Origin: Distichodus sexfasciatus
Lineage: Eukaryota > Chordata > Actinopteri > Characiformes > Distichodontidae
Direction of reading: 5' to 3'
DNA length: 64,000 nt
Assembly (NCBI GenBank): GCA_032718565.1
Contig: JAVGVS010000163.1
Span: 345,501 to 409,500, forward strand
In this document: positions 27,798 through 42,700 of the stretch, piece after piece
Layout of the letters: each line of letters begins with the position of its first letter
Numbering within the stretch: the first letter of the stretch is position 1
Made by a program: the position numbers and the translations under genes
The notes under the pieces: generated by a model
The model's input: the letters and a program-made list of their open reading frames with translations, nothing else
Told to the model about the DNA's origin: nothing
Databases searched by the model: none

Positions 27798-30700
27798 GCT
27801 GTCAAAGTCCCTTTAGCCTTCATCTCACTGCTAGCCGTATTAGCGGCTTTGGGCGCAGCGGCTCTTATTTATTAGCCGTCTGGGTTGTCTTTATATTGCT
27901 TTACAGTCAGCAGCCGAGATTTATCTTTCATAAACGATGGCCAGAAATGAAACTTTGCTCTCTCGTTTTTCATCACTGGAGTTTACGCGTTTGTTTGACT
28001 TCCACACATCACCAGCTAATGCTAAACGGCTAGTCATTAGTTAGCTGGCTAACGTTTGTCAGCTGCTTTTGACGCCTGTCACCCGCGGAACTCGGTTTAG
28101 GATTTAGTCATGATACTTATAAATAACGTTTATTGTTTATATCGGAACTAGGGGCTTTGGGACCTCCCAAAAACTTGTGTTAAACCTGTCTGTCCAGCTT
28201 GACCAGTGATGTCAGCCTCAGTTTTGGGAGCGTTCTGATGGAAGTTAGCTGCAATCCCTTTTTATAGGTGTCCTCCTAAAATGTGCTGATGAGGGAGTTG
28301 GCCCCTTGCTAAGAAGGTTCGCTGGTTCAAGTCCTGGACCGTTACAAGTACCACTGAGGTACTCATGAGCAAGGTATTGTCCCCAAGCACTGCTCCCCAG
28401 ACTGGGAAAGTTACCAATGAGGTACTCATGAGCAAGGTAACGTCCCCAAGTGCTGCTCTCTGAACCAGTAAAAGTACCACTGAGGTACACGCGAGCAAGA
28501 TACCATCCCCAAGCACTGCTCACGGGACCAGTAAGTACTCCTGAGCAAGATACCATCCCCAAACTACTGCTCCTTGGACTTGTAAAGGTACCTCTGAGGT
28601 ACTCAGGAGCAAGATACCGTCCCCAAGCAGTGCCCCCCGGACCAGTAAAGGTACTGTCCCCAAGCACTGCTCATGGGACCAGTAAAAGTACCTCTGAGGT
28701 ACTTCTGAGCAAAGTACCATCCCCAAGCGTTGCTCCCCGGACTGGTAAAGGTACCACTGAGGTACTTAGGGGCAAGGTCCCGTCCCCAAGTACTGGCCCC
28801 CAGACTGATAAAGTACGTACCACTAAGATAAAAGCCCAACGTGTCTGGAGGAATAACTTTAACTCTAGAATTTGTACAGAGGAATGCTGCCAGGGTATCC
28901 GGTTGATGGTAATGATGTTGAGAAAATGAAAGAATTAAAGAGAAGAGAGTGAATCCAGCAGATCTTTCTCATCGTTAGACTAGTTTGTATGAGAGATGCA
29001 GTGACTTCACTGCGTTGTGCAAATTGTGAGGTCACACTGGAAGGGTGTGAAATGTCAACTCAAGCAGGAACTTTTTTGCTGATTGATAGAAAAGGCAAAC
29101 GACTCATTCTCTCCAAATGAAGCTAATCATTTAGTTAAAAACAGTAGGGTTCTGGGGTTTTTATATTGCAGTACATGCAGCAGAAACAATATTTCAATGT
29201 ATTTTTTCCCCAATGCTATATTTTGGGGTTTGGAGAAGTGCTTAGGCGCTCCCTGATAATTGCTATTTATTGGATAACGTCTGGAATGAGTGCTGCTTAT
29301 GCATGTCGAATCATTTTATATTAGGGTTCTAGTTGCTGCAAGCTAAAATTGAAGGCTTGACTGAATGCTTGTTTTTAATTGCTGCTATTGTTTATTGCTG
29401 TGCTATGGTGTGAATCTCGTCTTTTCCTGGTTTGCGTGCCTGAAGAAAATTCTGTATCAGTTGCAGTCAGAAAAACAAGCTAAAACTAAAGGGAAAAGAT
29501 GTTGCGAACTTGGATTCGTTCTTTGCATTCAGCGTGAGACAAAGTCAATTTGCATGATGGCCTAAAGTAGTTTTTAAGTAGTAAAATTGATTTTACACAG
29601 AGAGTGCACAGCACAGTCAGATGTCTGCTTTAGTCTGTTAGTGAAGATAAGGTTTTTAAAAAAATATCTTGACATAATACTCTTTTTAATAGTGGACAGT
29701 CATGACCTCAGGTCAGCTGCTTTACTGGCACCAACTAGTAAACAGACTTCTTGTCATTTCATCAGCAGTTACATAAAGAGGATCACTTTAGTGCAAAGTC
29801 TGTCATCCTACACTGTCGCACCATCTGAAAGCATTTCTCCCAAGTAGCCAGGATTTATTTAGGCACTTCCGATGGGGGCATTAAAGAGTTTTTGCACCTG
29901 CAGAACTGCAGACCAGCTGTCATTCAGCGCCACTTTGTTGCCTTTTAATCAGCTCGTGAGATGGCGGCAGATGCTCTTTCACCTCGTTTATAAATCATGG
30001 CTGCTTATCAGGGTCAGAGGAAAGGAGCCATAGTAGCGCACCTTGTAATTACTTAATATCGTGATGGTCTAAATTAAACACTGATACTGATAATCTGCAA
30101 CAATGTCTGATATCGGCCCCCGATAATCAGCCCTATGTTGGTTAGCTAATTCACTCAAGCACATAGAACTGAAACTGACACGTCTTATCAAGGTCAAACC
30201 AATCCATCGTCGCTCTCCTCTCTCTTTCACCTCCTCTAAATCAGTGCCGGCGAGTTCCGGCCAGCATTGCGAGTTTGCACAATGTCAAGGTGGAGCGTCC
30301 TTTTCACTGTGACTGGCGGGAGCGGAGGCGAGGCGACAGTCTGCTGAGTTCACCGTGACGTGCCGACCTCCATTGTTTTGCCCACCAGATGGGCACGGTG
30401 TTGGGTGTCTCAAATGGCTCCTTGAAAACACAGCATACAGCGCAGTATTCCCTGGCTGGCGAAGATGGAGTCAGCATCCGACTCTCCCCTCACGGTCTGC
30501 TCCTGAATTCGCCCCACCCAAACCAGTTTTGGGGAAAATCTACAGAAAATTCAACCAAGCTCGTTTCATGATCACTCAGTTTGAGTCGCGACTCATAACT
30601 TGTGTTTTTGCCTTTTCTGTTATGTTGTCGCTATTCAGGTTACCATGGTAAAATAGCACACGTTTGAAATCACTGTTATAAAAATGATCTCGGGGGATTA

Positions 30701-33700
30701 CTGTGAAAGAGGTTAATGATTGTCCAGTGTCAAGCAACGCTAGTAACAGCCTCACAGAAGTGCAACATGGGTTTGCCTTGAGGAGGAGGGTGATGCTGGT
30801 GGTCTAGTGGTTAGGATGCTTGTCTCTAGCCCAAGAGGTCGGTAGTTTGAATCCTACCTCCAGCACTACAATCTTCAGGGGTTCTATAGCAATACTCTTA
30901 ACTCCAGCTTGTTGAAGGGAGACTGTTTCTGAAATTCCGAAATGGAAGTAGCTCTGGATAAGAGCGTTCAAGCATTCTCTTAGTCTGCCAAGGTGTCGAA
31001 GCCTCTGTGTGTAACGTCACCAATAACGTACAGTCTCTTTTCCTTCCTGTTTAAAGGGTTTCTAAGGCCTGAGCTTCCCTCTTTGCCTGCAACACTCTGG
31101 CTGTACCCAGAAATCCTGATCGCCCTCAGTTCTCTGTCACTTCTCCAAGGACTTTCAGCAGGAGAGCGAAAACCGGGCCAAGCTCTCGCTCGCTTGTGAG
31201 ATGATTGTAAGGTAATGCTAAGTGTTCGCCTGAAACGTGTGCGTCCGCGCAGGTAGAGAAGAGGGACGAGCTGGTGGTCGGCGTGAAGTTTGTGTTTGTT
31301 TGCACAAACATGGAGCCCTCATGGGTGGGGCCGGGCGGAGGTCGTTCCCCTTGGCTCGGGGATTAGCATAGTCTCATTTCTGCCCCAGCCGATCTGCTTA
31401 TCGACCTCACTCGGAGGCGCAAAGACCTGCGGCCAAAGGACAAAGGCGCGGCTGTGAGTCTGAGGGGCGTTTGGTGGAAAGCGGGTGATGTTTTTACAGC
31501 ACACACTCTCAATACCTTTGTGCAGCCACACTCCGGCCAGGAGCCGTGCAGAGTGTTGTTATGAACAACAAGAGTAATGTTGCATGCTTTAAATTGGGGA
31601 TCCACCGATCCAACTTATTCAGAACAATACCACCCAGGCTTGGATATTGGTACAGGAAATTACAGCACATGTCCTTATAGCAAATCTTACATAAGAAAAC
31701 ATTGCTGACTGTAAATCTTTTTTTAAATGTTGTTAGTGGGTTTTAAGGACAAATGTCTTCTTAAGAACGGTCAGTAAATGAAGCCCACTGTTGCTGTATG
31801 TGTTACCAAATGTCTCCGAGGCTTTCAGAGGCTTTCATGCTCCTCTACGGCAGACCTTCGGTACGCCTCCAACCGAAGCTGTGCGCAGGCTCTTCATTAA
31901 AAAGTTAGCAGAAAGGGCTTCTCTTACAAGGATTAGTCTGAAGTTTCAGGCGTGAGTGACCCCACGTCTCAACTCAACCTGCTCCCAATTACCTCCTCCC
32001 AGTTGACGTTTTCTCGTTCACTCTGATGCCCATATTTAGCACGGCTTTCTGTGAGGTCTTTGTGCAGCGTTTTGGGGGCCCACCGCATACGTGCTCGGAC
32101 GACAAACAAAATAGAGAGTTTAGCAGCTAGAGCTGTGGGAGATTCCAAAATAGCACGTTGTGGGGGTGGGGGGGTTATTTTTTAAGCTGCTGATGATTAA
32201 ATTTAATACCAATCAAAAACTATCGGTAGTTGACAATACTTGTCACGTACTTTTCTCTTGAAAATAGAGAAAAATAGCTCATCCAACTGAAATAAGTTTG
32301 TCGTCAGATCTACAACTTGCTCAGTCCTGCTGCTCACGTCACTGTGTTTGTTCTGTTTCTGTGGCCAACTTATCCAGCTGCTGACTTATCCGGGTGTAGC
32401 CCAGTTTGTTTGCAGTGGTTTCATTTTATGGCGTGTGCTGTGTAAAAAGTGCACACAACTTGGAGGAATAACAACACATGAGTTCAGAAGCTAGCTGTTT
32501 GAGCCCTTGTGGACCGGACAGGCCGTGCCCGTAGGGACGGCTGGCCAACGCTCTAAATCCAGATTATAGCTTTATTGCAGATTAATGAGACAATTATGGC
32601 CTTAACTGTACAGGGCACGCCATGGCATTCCAGCTTCTGTATTTGTCACATGCATAGTTATCCAAGTACGACGAGCGTAGTGAATTGTACATCCATCATT
32701 CCTAACCTGTGTAAATGAACATAGAAATCAGAAATGAACAGATTATGTTAAATTAACTTCAAAAGGACAAATATATTTATATCAAAATTATATTTCCTAA
32801 ATAGAGATTTATACTATAAACACTTAACTAGGGATGCACAATATGGGAATTATTGGTCGCTACTGAAGTCTGATATTTTTCATGCTTATATCTACCGACG
32901 CCGATAAAGGAGGAAGGCAGAGCTCAGTGTGTAATGACAAGACTTTTTGATAAACCAAAGTTCCACTGCACACTCAGAATGATTTCTAACACAGCGAGTG
33001 TGAAAGCAGAGTGGAGCGAGGGCGGAGCATTTCTAGCGTCGTGCACAAGACTTTAAGAACTAGGGCTGGGTTCAAAAAATCGATTCACCGATCAATATCA
33101 ATTCTCGTTCGACAAATACGATATCGATTCAAAAGTTCGCGGATCTATCTTTTCCTGCGGCTATGCACTACTTCTCGCCACCGCGCAAGGAGAGCTATAA
33201 AAACGTGAGACCGGCGAAAGCGAAACAAAATAGAGCCATGGCTGAAGCTGCTCCGCTCAAATCACCATCTGGCCTAACTTTATAACCAAGCAAAACTAGT
33301 ATTGACGCAAAGAAATCTCTAAATAAATCGATATCGAATTGAATCGAGAATTGAATCGGATCATGACCTTGTGAATCGGAATCACATCGATTCAGGAAAT
33401 CAGCAACGATACCCGGCCCTATTAAGAACTGTAGTGTACCAAGTCAAAAAGTGCACATGTGACACTCCATGTGTGCTAGCCAGTGTGTAGAGAGCCGTTA
33501 AGCTACAACTGCGAATGTTCCACTGCGTGCTCAGAATTTTGGTACAAAATAACGCCATACATTTTAAGATAGAATCCGCGTGGCGTAAAAAAAAATCAAC
33601 CCCTCGGACTTTGGACATGACTGGCATAATGCGTCATCAAATATCGGCTGAAAATATCAGGCAGATCTAAGCGTCCGATGCTGATGAGGATATGATTGCG

Positions 33701-36700
33701 ATAGTATCGTGCACCCCTAACAGTAATGGTACATATGCATATTTACAGGAAACTATATATGTGACTCTGCACGGCAAAACCAGTCGCTTGTTGCAAATTT
33801 TCAAAATTGAGTTATTATGTTTTCATGAAAGGGCATAAATCAAGCTTCAAAACGATACCTATATGGAATGAATGGGACGACATATGACTGAGATATCAAC
33901 ATTCAAAGGAGTCGGGTTTCTCCTGTCACGCCAAGTGAGAAACGGAGAAATCTGCCTTTGAAGTTGACTATCGCCGTAGCACTCACAGACGCTTGGTGCG
34001 GTCGCGGCTACGTTTGCATTTACGGTAGCCTACGCTGCATTCACAGCCACACGGATAGCCTACCTGCGTTAGGTTAACTGAACTCGGGAGACGGAGATGG
34101 ATTCCGGAGAAATATCTTCACGCTAGTCAACCAGTGGATTTAGCGTAAATATTGAAGTAGAGCGGTCAAAACAGAAACTTTTAACATTCTGCTGGAATTG
34201 AATTCCTCACCTCAAGAAAGTCACGTTTTTAGGATGGAAAGGGGAAGTTTTTCAGCCAAATTTATTCACAACAGTACAGTCTAGACCTTCCACTGTTTCA
34301 AAACACTAAAAACAAAAAATCCAAAATTTTACCCCAAGCAACATAAACGCTCGTTTTTCTCGGAAACCTCCGTTGCGACGAGCGACTGGTTTTGCCGTGG
34401 AGGGTCACATTTACGCCATTTAGCTCTAATCCAGACTGAAATAAATCTCCCTGCAGCGACTTAGAGACAGGTTTTTAACTTGCGACTTCCATAGAACGAC
34501 ACCATGATCATTCAAATCAATTGTCCACTGAAGGACTATTACGGTTAACAATCCGTTTTCTTGTTAATATTACAAATGGGATTTTTACCTCCTTTCAGTT
34601 TGATGCCAACTAATGCTGATTAACTAGTCACCCTTGACTTAAATAAAGGATGAGACAAAAAACCCTCTTTGTTGCACTGGTTAAAGTGTAGCTGTGCATG
34701 AGATTCGTCAACCTTAATGAAAACGTGTTGATGAGTAACACATACACAGCACACAATCTGCAGCAAGACATGGACTGTTTCATCATGCACGTGCCATACA
34801 GCACTGGGCTGCAACCCTGTTCCTGGAAGGCTACCTTCCTAAAAGAGTGCAGCTTCAACTCTCCCAAACCTGCCTCAATCGGCTCGAAAAGGTCTGGAGC
34901 AGGCGTGGGAGATTTGGGCTGAAAGGGAAATCATGCAGATCTCCAGAAGCAGGGCTGGGGACCATGTTCAATACCGTTTTCAAGTTTTGCTGAAGAATTT
35001 TTGAAGGTTAAAAGCTCTGGATGATTAGTGCTTGCACACTTGTCACGGGTACACACCATATAAAACTGCAGGCGGTAATGTTTCTTCACTAAGCTCAGAA
35101 CAAACATGCAGAAACCTGTGAAAAGCAAATAACATGCAGTCAGTTTCACCATATAAAACGTGGGACACGTCTTACACAAATCACGTTTAGCAAAAAGGAA
35201 AAAACAGTCCGTTAATCTACAATGTAAAATCATTTTTTGTTTTACAAGATTGTAAATAGTACGACAAGAAAAAACCATCAGCCTTATTCATCTGTCAACC
35301 TACAGCATTAAAACTTCTCATTGTTAAAGGCGTCTGGCCTAACAGGTTTTGTTGGAACTGTCAAACCCACCTGCCAGGTACAACGCAAACGAAATAAAGC
35401 GGTGATAGCGCACAAGGAACTGCAACGGCTCCTCCCTCTGGACCAGGGCGCCGAAGTAATCGGCTACTGTCTCGCCGTAAAAGAAGTAGTTGACACAAAT
35501 CAAGAAATACCTGAAACGCAAGAAGGGGATGTTTTGTTAGCGTCTTTCTAACATTCATCGCTGCAAACGCATATGGGCCTCTTTCCAAAAAAAAAAAAAA
35601 AAAGCCCTGCACTGTTATTGTTTGGATAAAGCCCTCGCTGGGCTGCACTTTACACGAAGCTCCAACATGGAAGTGGCCTTTGCTCCAGTCCTGTTAGTGA
35701 CCGACTTATCGCCGAGCTGAACTGTATGTTTATTTGTGCGTGGAGGCGTGTTTGTTTGATGCACGTGGGAAGTGGAAAGAGCGGCTACGAGAGGCGGAAC
35801 GACGAGAAGGGGAAACGTGATCCTCCTTACCCGACTTCCAGCGCCCTCACGTTGCCCTTACCAGCTGAGCGTCCTGAACCACGGCAGCTCGTAGGAATGA
35901 TACACTCTGTAGCCGATGGTGATGATTTCATGGAAACACTTGATTTGAACACTCATCACCTGAAAAAACAGAAAGCAAAGGGACAGAGTTTAACAGAAGT
36001 ATTTCAGAAAGCTGCTATATATCTAGTGCTGTAACGGTTCGCTCAGCAATTTTTTAACCTTAATTACTCCTACTTGAGGATTACTCCTAATTAAAGACAG
36101 CATTAAGTATCAAAATTTAGGAGCCCTAACTTTTATTCTGGGCTGGAAAATTTGCTGCATAAACGGTGCATCTGTCATGCGCTTTTTAATCTGAGAAAAT
36201 CTCGGTCGACCAAATATACTGACTGCTCCATTAAAGGGGCATGAATCCCACTGGTTAGAGTAAAAGCTCAGCCCTCATCACAACTGCTTCATACTGGGCG
36301 AGGAGGGCGGCAGTTACAAGGAGGATGGACTCCTTTACGTTAAGACTTAAATTCATAAACTGCATTGAATGTGTAAGTAACAGATAGGGCTGAGCATAAA
36401 AGAAGATCACAGAAACCTTGACATTTCCTCCAAATCACTGTATAAATGCTACATTTATAGGTTGTTATTTATCAGCTAAAATACGAGTTTCATCTGTAAT
36501 AAAAGGGAAGATTTGACTGTTTTTGCAGTCTGATTGTTTTTGTGAGTGATGGCGTTCCACATGAGAGTTGCGAGCGCTCACACTCGTTACGCGTTTTTTA
36601 CGCTTTTACTTCTGATTTTGTGCACGACATAACAGAACCAGTGCTGCTTTTCAGAAACATGAATCCACAAACAACATAAAATAGTTTGTTATTTCAATGT

Positions 36701-39700
36701 CTGCTTCTAGGTTATGCTCTACGACACAACAAACCCCTCACAAAGCCAGTTAAAGAAGAGTTGAATAATATCCTGACCGAGACAACACTCGATGTTCCAA
36801 AAATGTGGAGTTATTAGAGGACAACAGCGCTGTCTTTCCGTTCATCCCAAAAAAGAAAGGAGGTGTAACTGCATACTTACAACAAATATAAGCATAATGG
36901 GTCCTAGGTAGATGATGAGGAAGAAGCCTACAATCATGGTAAGCGATAAAATCCCTCGTATCCACCAGTTCCTCCATCTGTAACAACAAGACACCACGAA
37001 AACAGATCACATTACGCGAGGGTTGCCTAACGTCTATCCTGGAGTTCCCTTACGCACCAACACTCCTTATTCAACTTAGCAACTAATCAGCAAAAGATCT
37101 GGAGCAACCAAGGCGTTTTACAGAAATAAGAGACGTCTTCTTGATAGTTGGGTTCAATGGTATCAGCTTTCATTGTTTTTAAACACACTCTAGGCAATAT
37201 GGCCATTGCAGCAACAGCAACTTTTAGGACATCCCATTCTAAGTCCATACACATCAATACGGAGCTTCCCCTCTTCAGGGAAGGATCACCACAACATTTT
37301 GGAGTGCGTATGTAAAAACATTCATGCTTTTATCTACCGATGCCAGTTAGGAAGGCAGAGTCGGATTGAGGGGCGTAAAGACAAGTTATTTTGCTCGCCA
37401 AAGTTCCACTGCGCGCTCAGAATTTTGGCACAAAGATAACGCCATAGTTCTGCCATTTCTAACACAGCGCCAAGTCAAGCGAGTGTGAAAGCAGAATGGA
37501 GCGTGGGCAGAGCATTTCACGTAGTGCACAACACTTTAAGGAAAAACACTTCCCGCCCTATGTAGTCTACCAAGTCAAATAGAGCGCGTACGACACTCCA
37601 TGTGCACTACCTAGTGTGTAGAGAGCCGTTAAGCTACAACCCCGGCTATTTCCTGAGATGTGTACTAGGACATAGAAAAGTATGATAAGAGCGCCCTACC
37701 TACCATACTATTAAGTGCAGCAGTACACGACTCGAAACACAGCCCATGTGCGAGCTCACATTCTCGAAGTGAAGCAAACATGCAATTCTGTCAGTTTTTT
37801 TGTGAGAGCAGGCAGAGTTGGGCGCTTAAAAGAAGATTTTGGCACAAAATAACGCCATACATTTTAAGACAGAAGGCGTGGGCCGTATATATAATCCCAC
37901 CTCGGACTTAGGACATGCCTGGCACAAGCGCTAGCCTTACCACGTACAATAAATGCGCCATAAAATATTGGTGGAAAATATTGGGCAAATCTAAGCACCG
38001 GTCCGACAGTGATAACTTAAAAACAAGGAATTATCTGCCAATTCCGATATTATTGGGCATCGCTAATCCCCAATACTTTCCCCAGTGTGTGTTCATGTAC
38101 TGTCCCCTTAAAAACAAATCAGCGCGTGCTGTCGCATGACTCGTCCTCGTCCAGTTTTCTTTCAGCGTGGAAAAATATCCCAGCTTTAACAGCTTTAGAG
38201 CATGAGTTGAAGTCATATCCTCTTTTTTTTTTCCCCCCTAAACATTTTACCCCTGAGCCAGAAATCACGCTATTCCAGGAATCCGCGAAAATATAATTTG
38301 GCAGCACAAATAATTGACCGTAGACGCCCGAGTGTTGAAATGTGTGTGGGTGTGCTGTCTGCAGTGACATCATTACAGAATTAGCTTGCAAAACTCCTTC
38401 GAATCTCAAATGCAACTGCAACTTCCCTCTTGAATTCCAAATTTATCTCAGAAACTTTTCAAACGAATAACAAACTGCTCTATTAACTGGCCGCGACATT
38501 CGGCTTGAAGTTACGATGAAGGTCAAACAATATACTGCTCTGTTGCCTTCGTGGAAACTGGGTGTGTATATGTGTGCGTGTGTGTGGTGCAGAGAGAGGG
38601 CCTGTACTCGCTCACATTCATTCACGATGTGTGATGGCGGCCATAAACGGAAGAATGGGACCTTCGTAAAACGAGTTATTGATCGGGGGCATAAAGTAGT
38701 GGCTCGGTGAGAACAGGTGCTACAACTCAGGAGGTGGTGGGCGGGAAGGGAGCCGAGAGCGAAAGTCAGAGAGACGGGGGGGGGAAGAGAGAGTGTTGAG
38801 TCATCAGAATGCATAGCGAGGGCCAGGCGCCTCCATTCAGGCGTGTCGCCCTGCGCCTCTGCGGCTGTTTGTCTGCCAAAAGGGAGGGAGGGATAGAGGG
38901 AGGGACGGGGTCAGCAAATCCACATTAAAAAAGAGTGGCAAAGCTAAGCGGGACCTGAGCTGCCCTCTCGCCACGCGTCCCTCCCTCCTCCCCACCCACC
39001 CAGCCCTTCTGACCTCTCTGTACAAATGTAACAACGCGCTGATTTTACGTGACTCCTGAGCGACGCTGCTTCACTAACTGCTGCTGATAAACAGTGATTA
39101 CTTGTTAGAGAGTGTTTACAACATCTTTATGACGAAAACCCCACAGCCGGTGCATCGCGAAGCCCTTTAGCAGCTTGTCACAGAGTGGCGTTTACAAAGC
39201 CAGGGCAATGGTTTCACTTTCTGCAGCTCTCAGCAGCACGGATCAGGTGAAAGCAGACTAAAAGGACTCCGGTTGACATTCCGGAGGAGCTTAGCTCCTG
39301 TGTGCAGCTTCATGACCTTTGTCACTCTCTTTGTTTAGCACTGTTGCCCAGTTTATGCAGGAGTGGCCACCTACCGCAGCTTCTGGCAGGCTAAAAACCA
39401 GAACACACCCTTCAGCTGAAGGAGTAAAGGCATTACATGACACACCCTAAAAATTCACACGACAGCCAGCGTCGCGTCACGAAAACAAGGAGACTCAGAA
39501 CTCCAGCAACTTAAAAGAAAACATTCAGGTGGGAATTCAATGTCTGGTAGCAAACAAGGACCCAAAGTTCACTTCCTGAAAATATTTTTGTGTTGAGAGT
39601 TAACATTGGTGCAGAATTCCACGCTTTCAAATTTAGGGGAACAGTCCAGAGAAATCCCTTTGTGACCGTGGCCCCAGTGCACTTCAAGCCTCCACTGTTA

Positions 39701-42700
39701 CTTTATTTCTACTTCTATTGCCATTCTCTTTACAGGGAAAATCCAATCTAATGTTAAAAGATTTTATGTTTTTTAGTGCATATCTTTTCCTTTGTTTTAA
39801 AAATCGACCGACTGATCGGTGATGAAAATACTTGTCAGTTGGAGCCCAGAGGTGTGACCAGATCTGGTTCTACGAGATCTCATCACGATATTAAAATGTG
39901 ACTATACAGGTACATCTCAAAAAAATTGAATATTGTGAAAAAGTTCAGTATTTTTTGTCACTCATTTCAGAAAGTGAAACTCATATATTATGTAGATTCA
40001 TTACACATAGAGTGAAATACTTCACGCCTTTATTTCTTGTAATGTTGATGATTATGGCTTACAGATAATGAAAACTCAGAAAATTAGAATATTACATAAG
40101 ATCAATAAAAAAAAGGATATTTTAAACAGAAATATCAGGCTTCTGAACAGTATGCTCATTTCAATGCACTCAATACTTGGTTGAGCCTCCTTTTGCATGA
40201 ATTACTGCATCAATGCGGCGTGGCATGGAGGCGATCAGCCTGTGGCGCTGCTGAGAGGTAATGGAAGCCCAGGTTGCTTTGTTGGCGGCCTTCAGGTCAT
40301 CTGCATTGTTGGGTCTGGTGTCTCTCATCTTCCTCTTGACAAGGTTCAGGTCAGGCGAGTTTGCTGGCCAATCAAGCACAGTAACACCACGGTCATTGAA
40401 CCAGCTTTTGGTACCTTTGGCAGTGTGGGCAGGTGCCAAGTCCTGCTGGAAAATGAAACCAGCATCTCCATCTCAAGGAAGCATGAAGCGCTCTAAGATT
40501 TCCTGGTAGATGGCTGCGTTGACTGCGGACTTCAGAAAGCACAGTGGACCAACACCAGCAGATGACGTGGCACCCGAAATCATCACTGGCTGTGGAAACT
40601 TCACACTGGACCTCAAGCAACGTGGACTCTGTGCCTCTCCACTCTTCCTCCAGACTCTGGGACCTTGATTTTCAAATGACATGCAAACTTTACTTTCATC
40701 TGAAAAGAGGACTTTGGACCACTGAGCAACAGTCCAGCTCTTTTCCTCCTCAGCCCAGGTAAGACGCTTCTGACGTTGTCTCTGGTTCGGGAGTGGCTTG
40801 ACACGAGGAACGCGACATTTGTAGCTCATGTCTAGGATTTGTCTGTGCGTAGTGGCTCTTGATGCGCTGACTCCAGCCTCAGTCCACTCCTTGTGAAGCT
40901 CCCTCAAATTCTTGAATGGATTTTGCTTGACAACCCTGTGGTTATCCCCGTTGCTGGTGCACCTTTTCCTACCACACTTTTTCCTTCCACTCAACTTTCT
41001 ATGAATATGCTTGGATACAGCACTCGGTGAACAACCAGCTTCTTTAGCAGTGACCTTTTGTGGCTGACCCTCCTTGTGGAGGGCGTCAATGACTGTCTTC
41101 TGGACATCTGTCAAGTCAGCAGTCTTCCCCATGATTGCGTAGCCTACTGACCCAGACTGAGAGACCAATTAAATGCTCAGGAAACCTTTGCAGGGGTTTT
41201 GAGTTAATTAGCTGATTAGAGTGCGACACCATGACTTTCCAATATTGAGCTTTTTCACAATATTTATAATAATTTTCTGAGACACTGAATTTTGGGTTTC
41301 CATTATCTGTAAGCCATAATCATCAACGTTACAAGAAATAAAGGCTTGAAATATTTCGTTCTATGTGTAATGAATCTACATAATATATGAGTTTCACTTT
41401 CTGAAATGAGTGACAAAAAATACTGAACTTTTTCAGGATATTCTCATTTTTTTTGAGATGTACCTGTATTTCTCGTCGAGGTAAAAAGTCGTCTTCTGAA
41501 ATAGTACGGCCTTATTTCCGCGTCAAAATTCTGAGTGTGCAGTGGAACTGTACGCGCTCTACTCCGCCTTGACGCTCAATCCACTTGGTACTGCGTTATA
41601 AATGTGCCAAAATCCAGTCAATCACAGGCTTGGAGAAAGCTGATTTGGTCTCCAATCAGGTGTCTAATATGGTTCTAAGTTCATATAGCAAATACGATGC
41701 ATATGTTTCCAGCATGACACCAAAAAGCAGCAACAAGAAGACGGGTTGTGAGTTATTTGAAGGTTTTGGATGTGATGTGTTCAGCCAATATCCTTATGTC
41801 TCTAACATGTTTTAATGAAGATGTTAATTTTAATCTGATGGTTTAATGAGATGATTTACACTTCAACTAGAAGTTAGAAGCTGACCCACAGTAAGGGTGT
41901 GAAGAGATGCATGAGAGAGAGTCCGGTCACTTGATGTACTAAATACTCTTGACTTTCAGTCAAATAAAAGGCAATATTCCAGTCATATCGTTGAAGTTCT
42001 CTTTAAAATAGTGTTGAAATCTCATCTCATCTCCTTCTCGTGACCCAATCTTGTCTTGTGAGCTGAGTGTCTCGTCACGCCCCTGCTGGAGCCCGAATCA
42101 GAGTATGCATCAAGTGCTACACCACTAGGTGGACCCCTACTCTGCCTTTGTATTTGCTCCTTGAGTGCTGGAGAGGGGGGTTACCTGGACGACAGGCCCT
42201 CCAGGGCTTTGTTGAGACACTGTGGAGTGTTGTCTGCGGACGGCGGCATGTCGGGAGTGTATGCTTTGCAGTCGCCCTCCACGTCTCCTTCCCCTTCGCT
42301 GGGCAGCCCCAGTCTGTCCTCTCCATCTGCCTCCTGCAAAGCATGCGCACACACGTGCACAAAGACACCAAGGTCAGGGGAAGTACTAGAAAAACATTCA
42401 GGGCCCCTATCTGATGTTGTCTTGTCCACGTCAGTTATTTCCATTATGTTTGAAATTTTGTGAAAATATTTTGTTAATACTTTCTCCAGTGTGTCTTCTC
42501 TTCATGTACCCTCCCCTTAAAAACAATACCAACACAGGACTCAGGATGGGTCATTGGGCAACAACAGTAGTTACGAACAAAAACCAAACGCATGTAACAA
42601 CCCAGAAAAGCAGAACAACAAAATTGCAGCTACTAAGAGACAAAAAGAATCCCTGCTATCGCAGTACTACAAGAAACAGGGCTGGTATGGAAATCTCAGC

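Larger units (their letters stand above)
27295..33760 (+). other. CDS1 intron 1, left part: contents
   Basis: No exon could be supported here. Known contents are the (TC)n run, the SINE-related tandem array at 28320-28830, a GGTCGACCGAT-type fragment (30040-30135), a tRNA-derived SINE (30790-30975), a GATGCACCGATCC fragment (31595-31665) and a MITE with nested hAT element (32828-33720). The stretches 28830-30040 and 31665-32828 show nothing I recognise apart from AT-rich sequence. Confidence 0.6.

Noticed and set aside
28245..28929. Frames of 68-159 codons in both strands
   Set aside because: They follow the tandem SINE-tail array, whose period keeps frames open; the repetitive GTFTGPGSS-like protein is a translation of the repeat.
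30798..30870. Functional tRNA gene
   Set aside because: It has A- and B-box-like motifs, but no acceptor stem pairing was seen and it runs into a SINE body with an L2-like tail.
40197..40762. Forward-strand frames of 72-99 codons in the Tc1 element
   Set aside because: They are antisense shadows of the transposase relic.
34931..42444. A second, separate minus-strand CDS gene
   Set aside because: The minus-strand exons supply exactly the residues missing between exon 1 and exon 7 and nothing else, with matching phases, so they are the same gene inverted.
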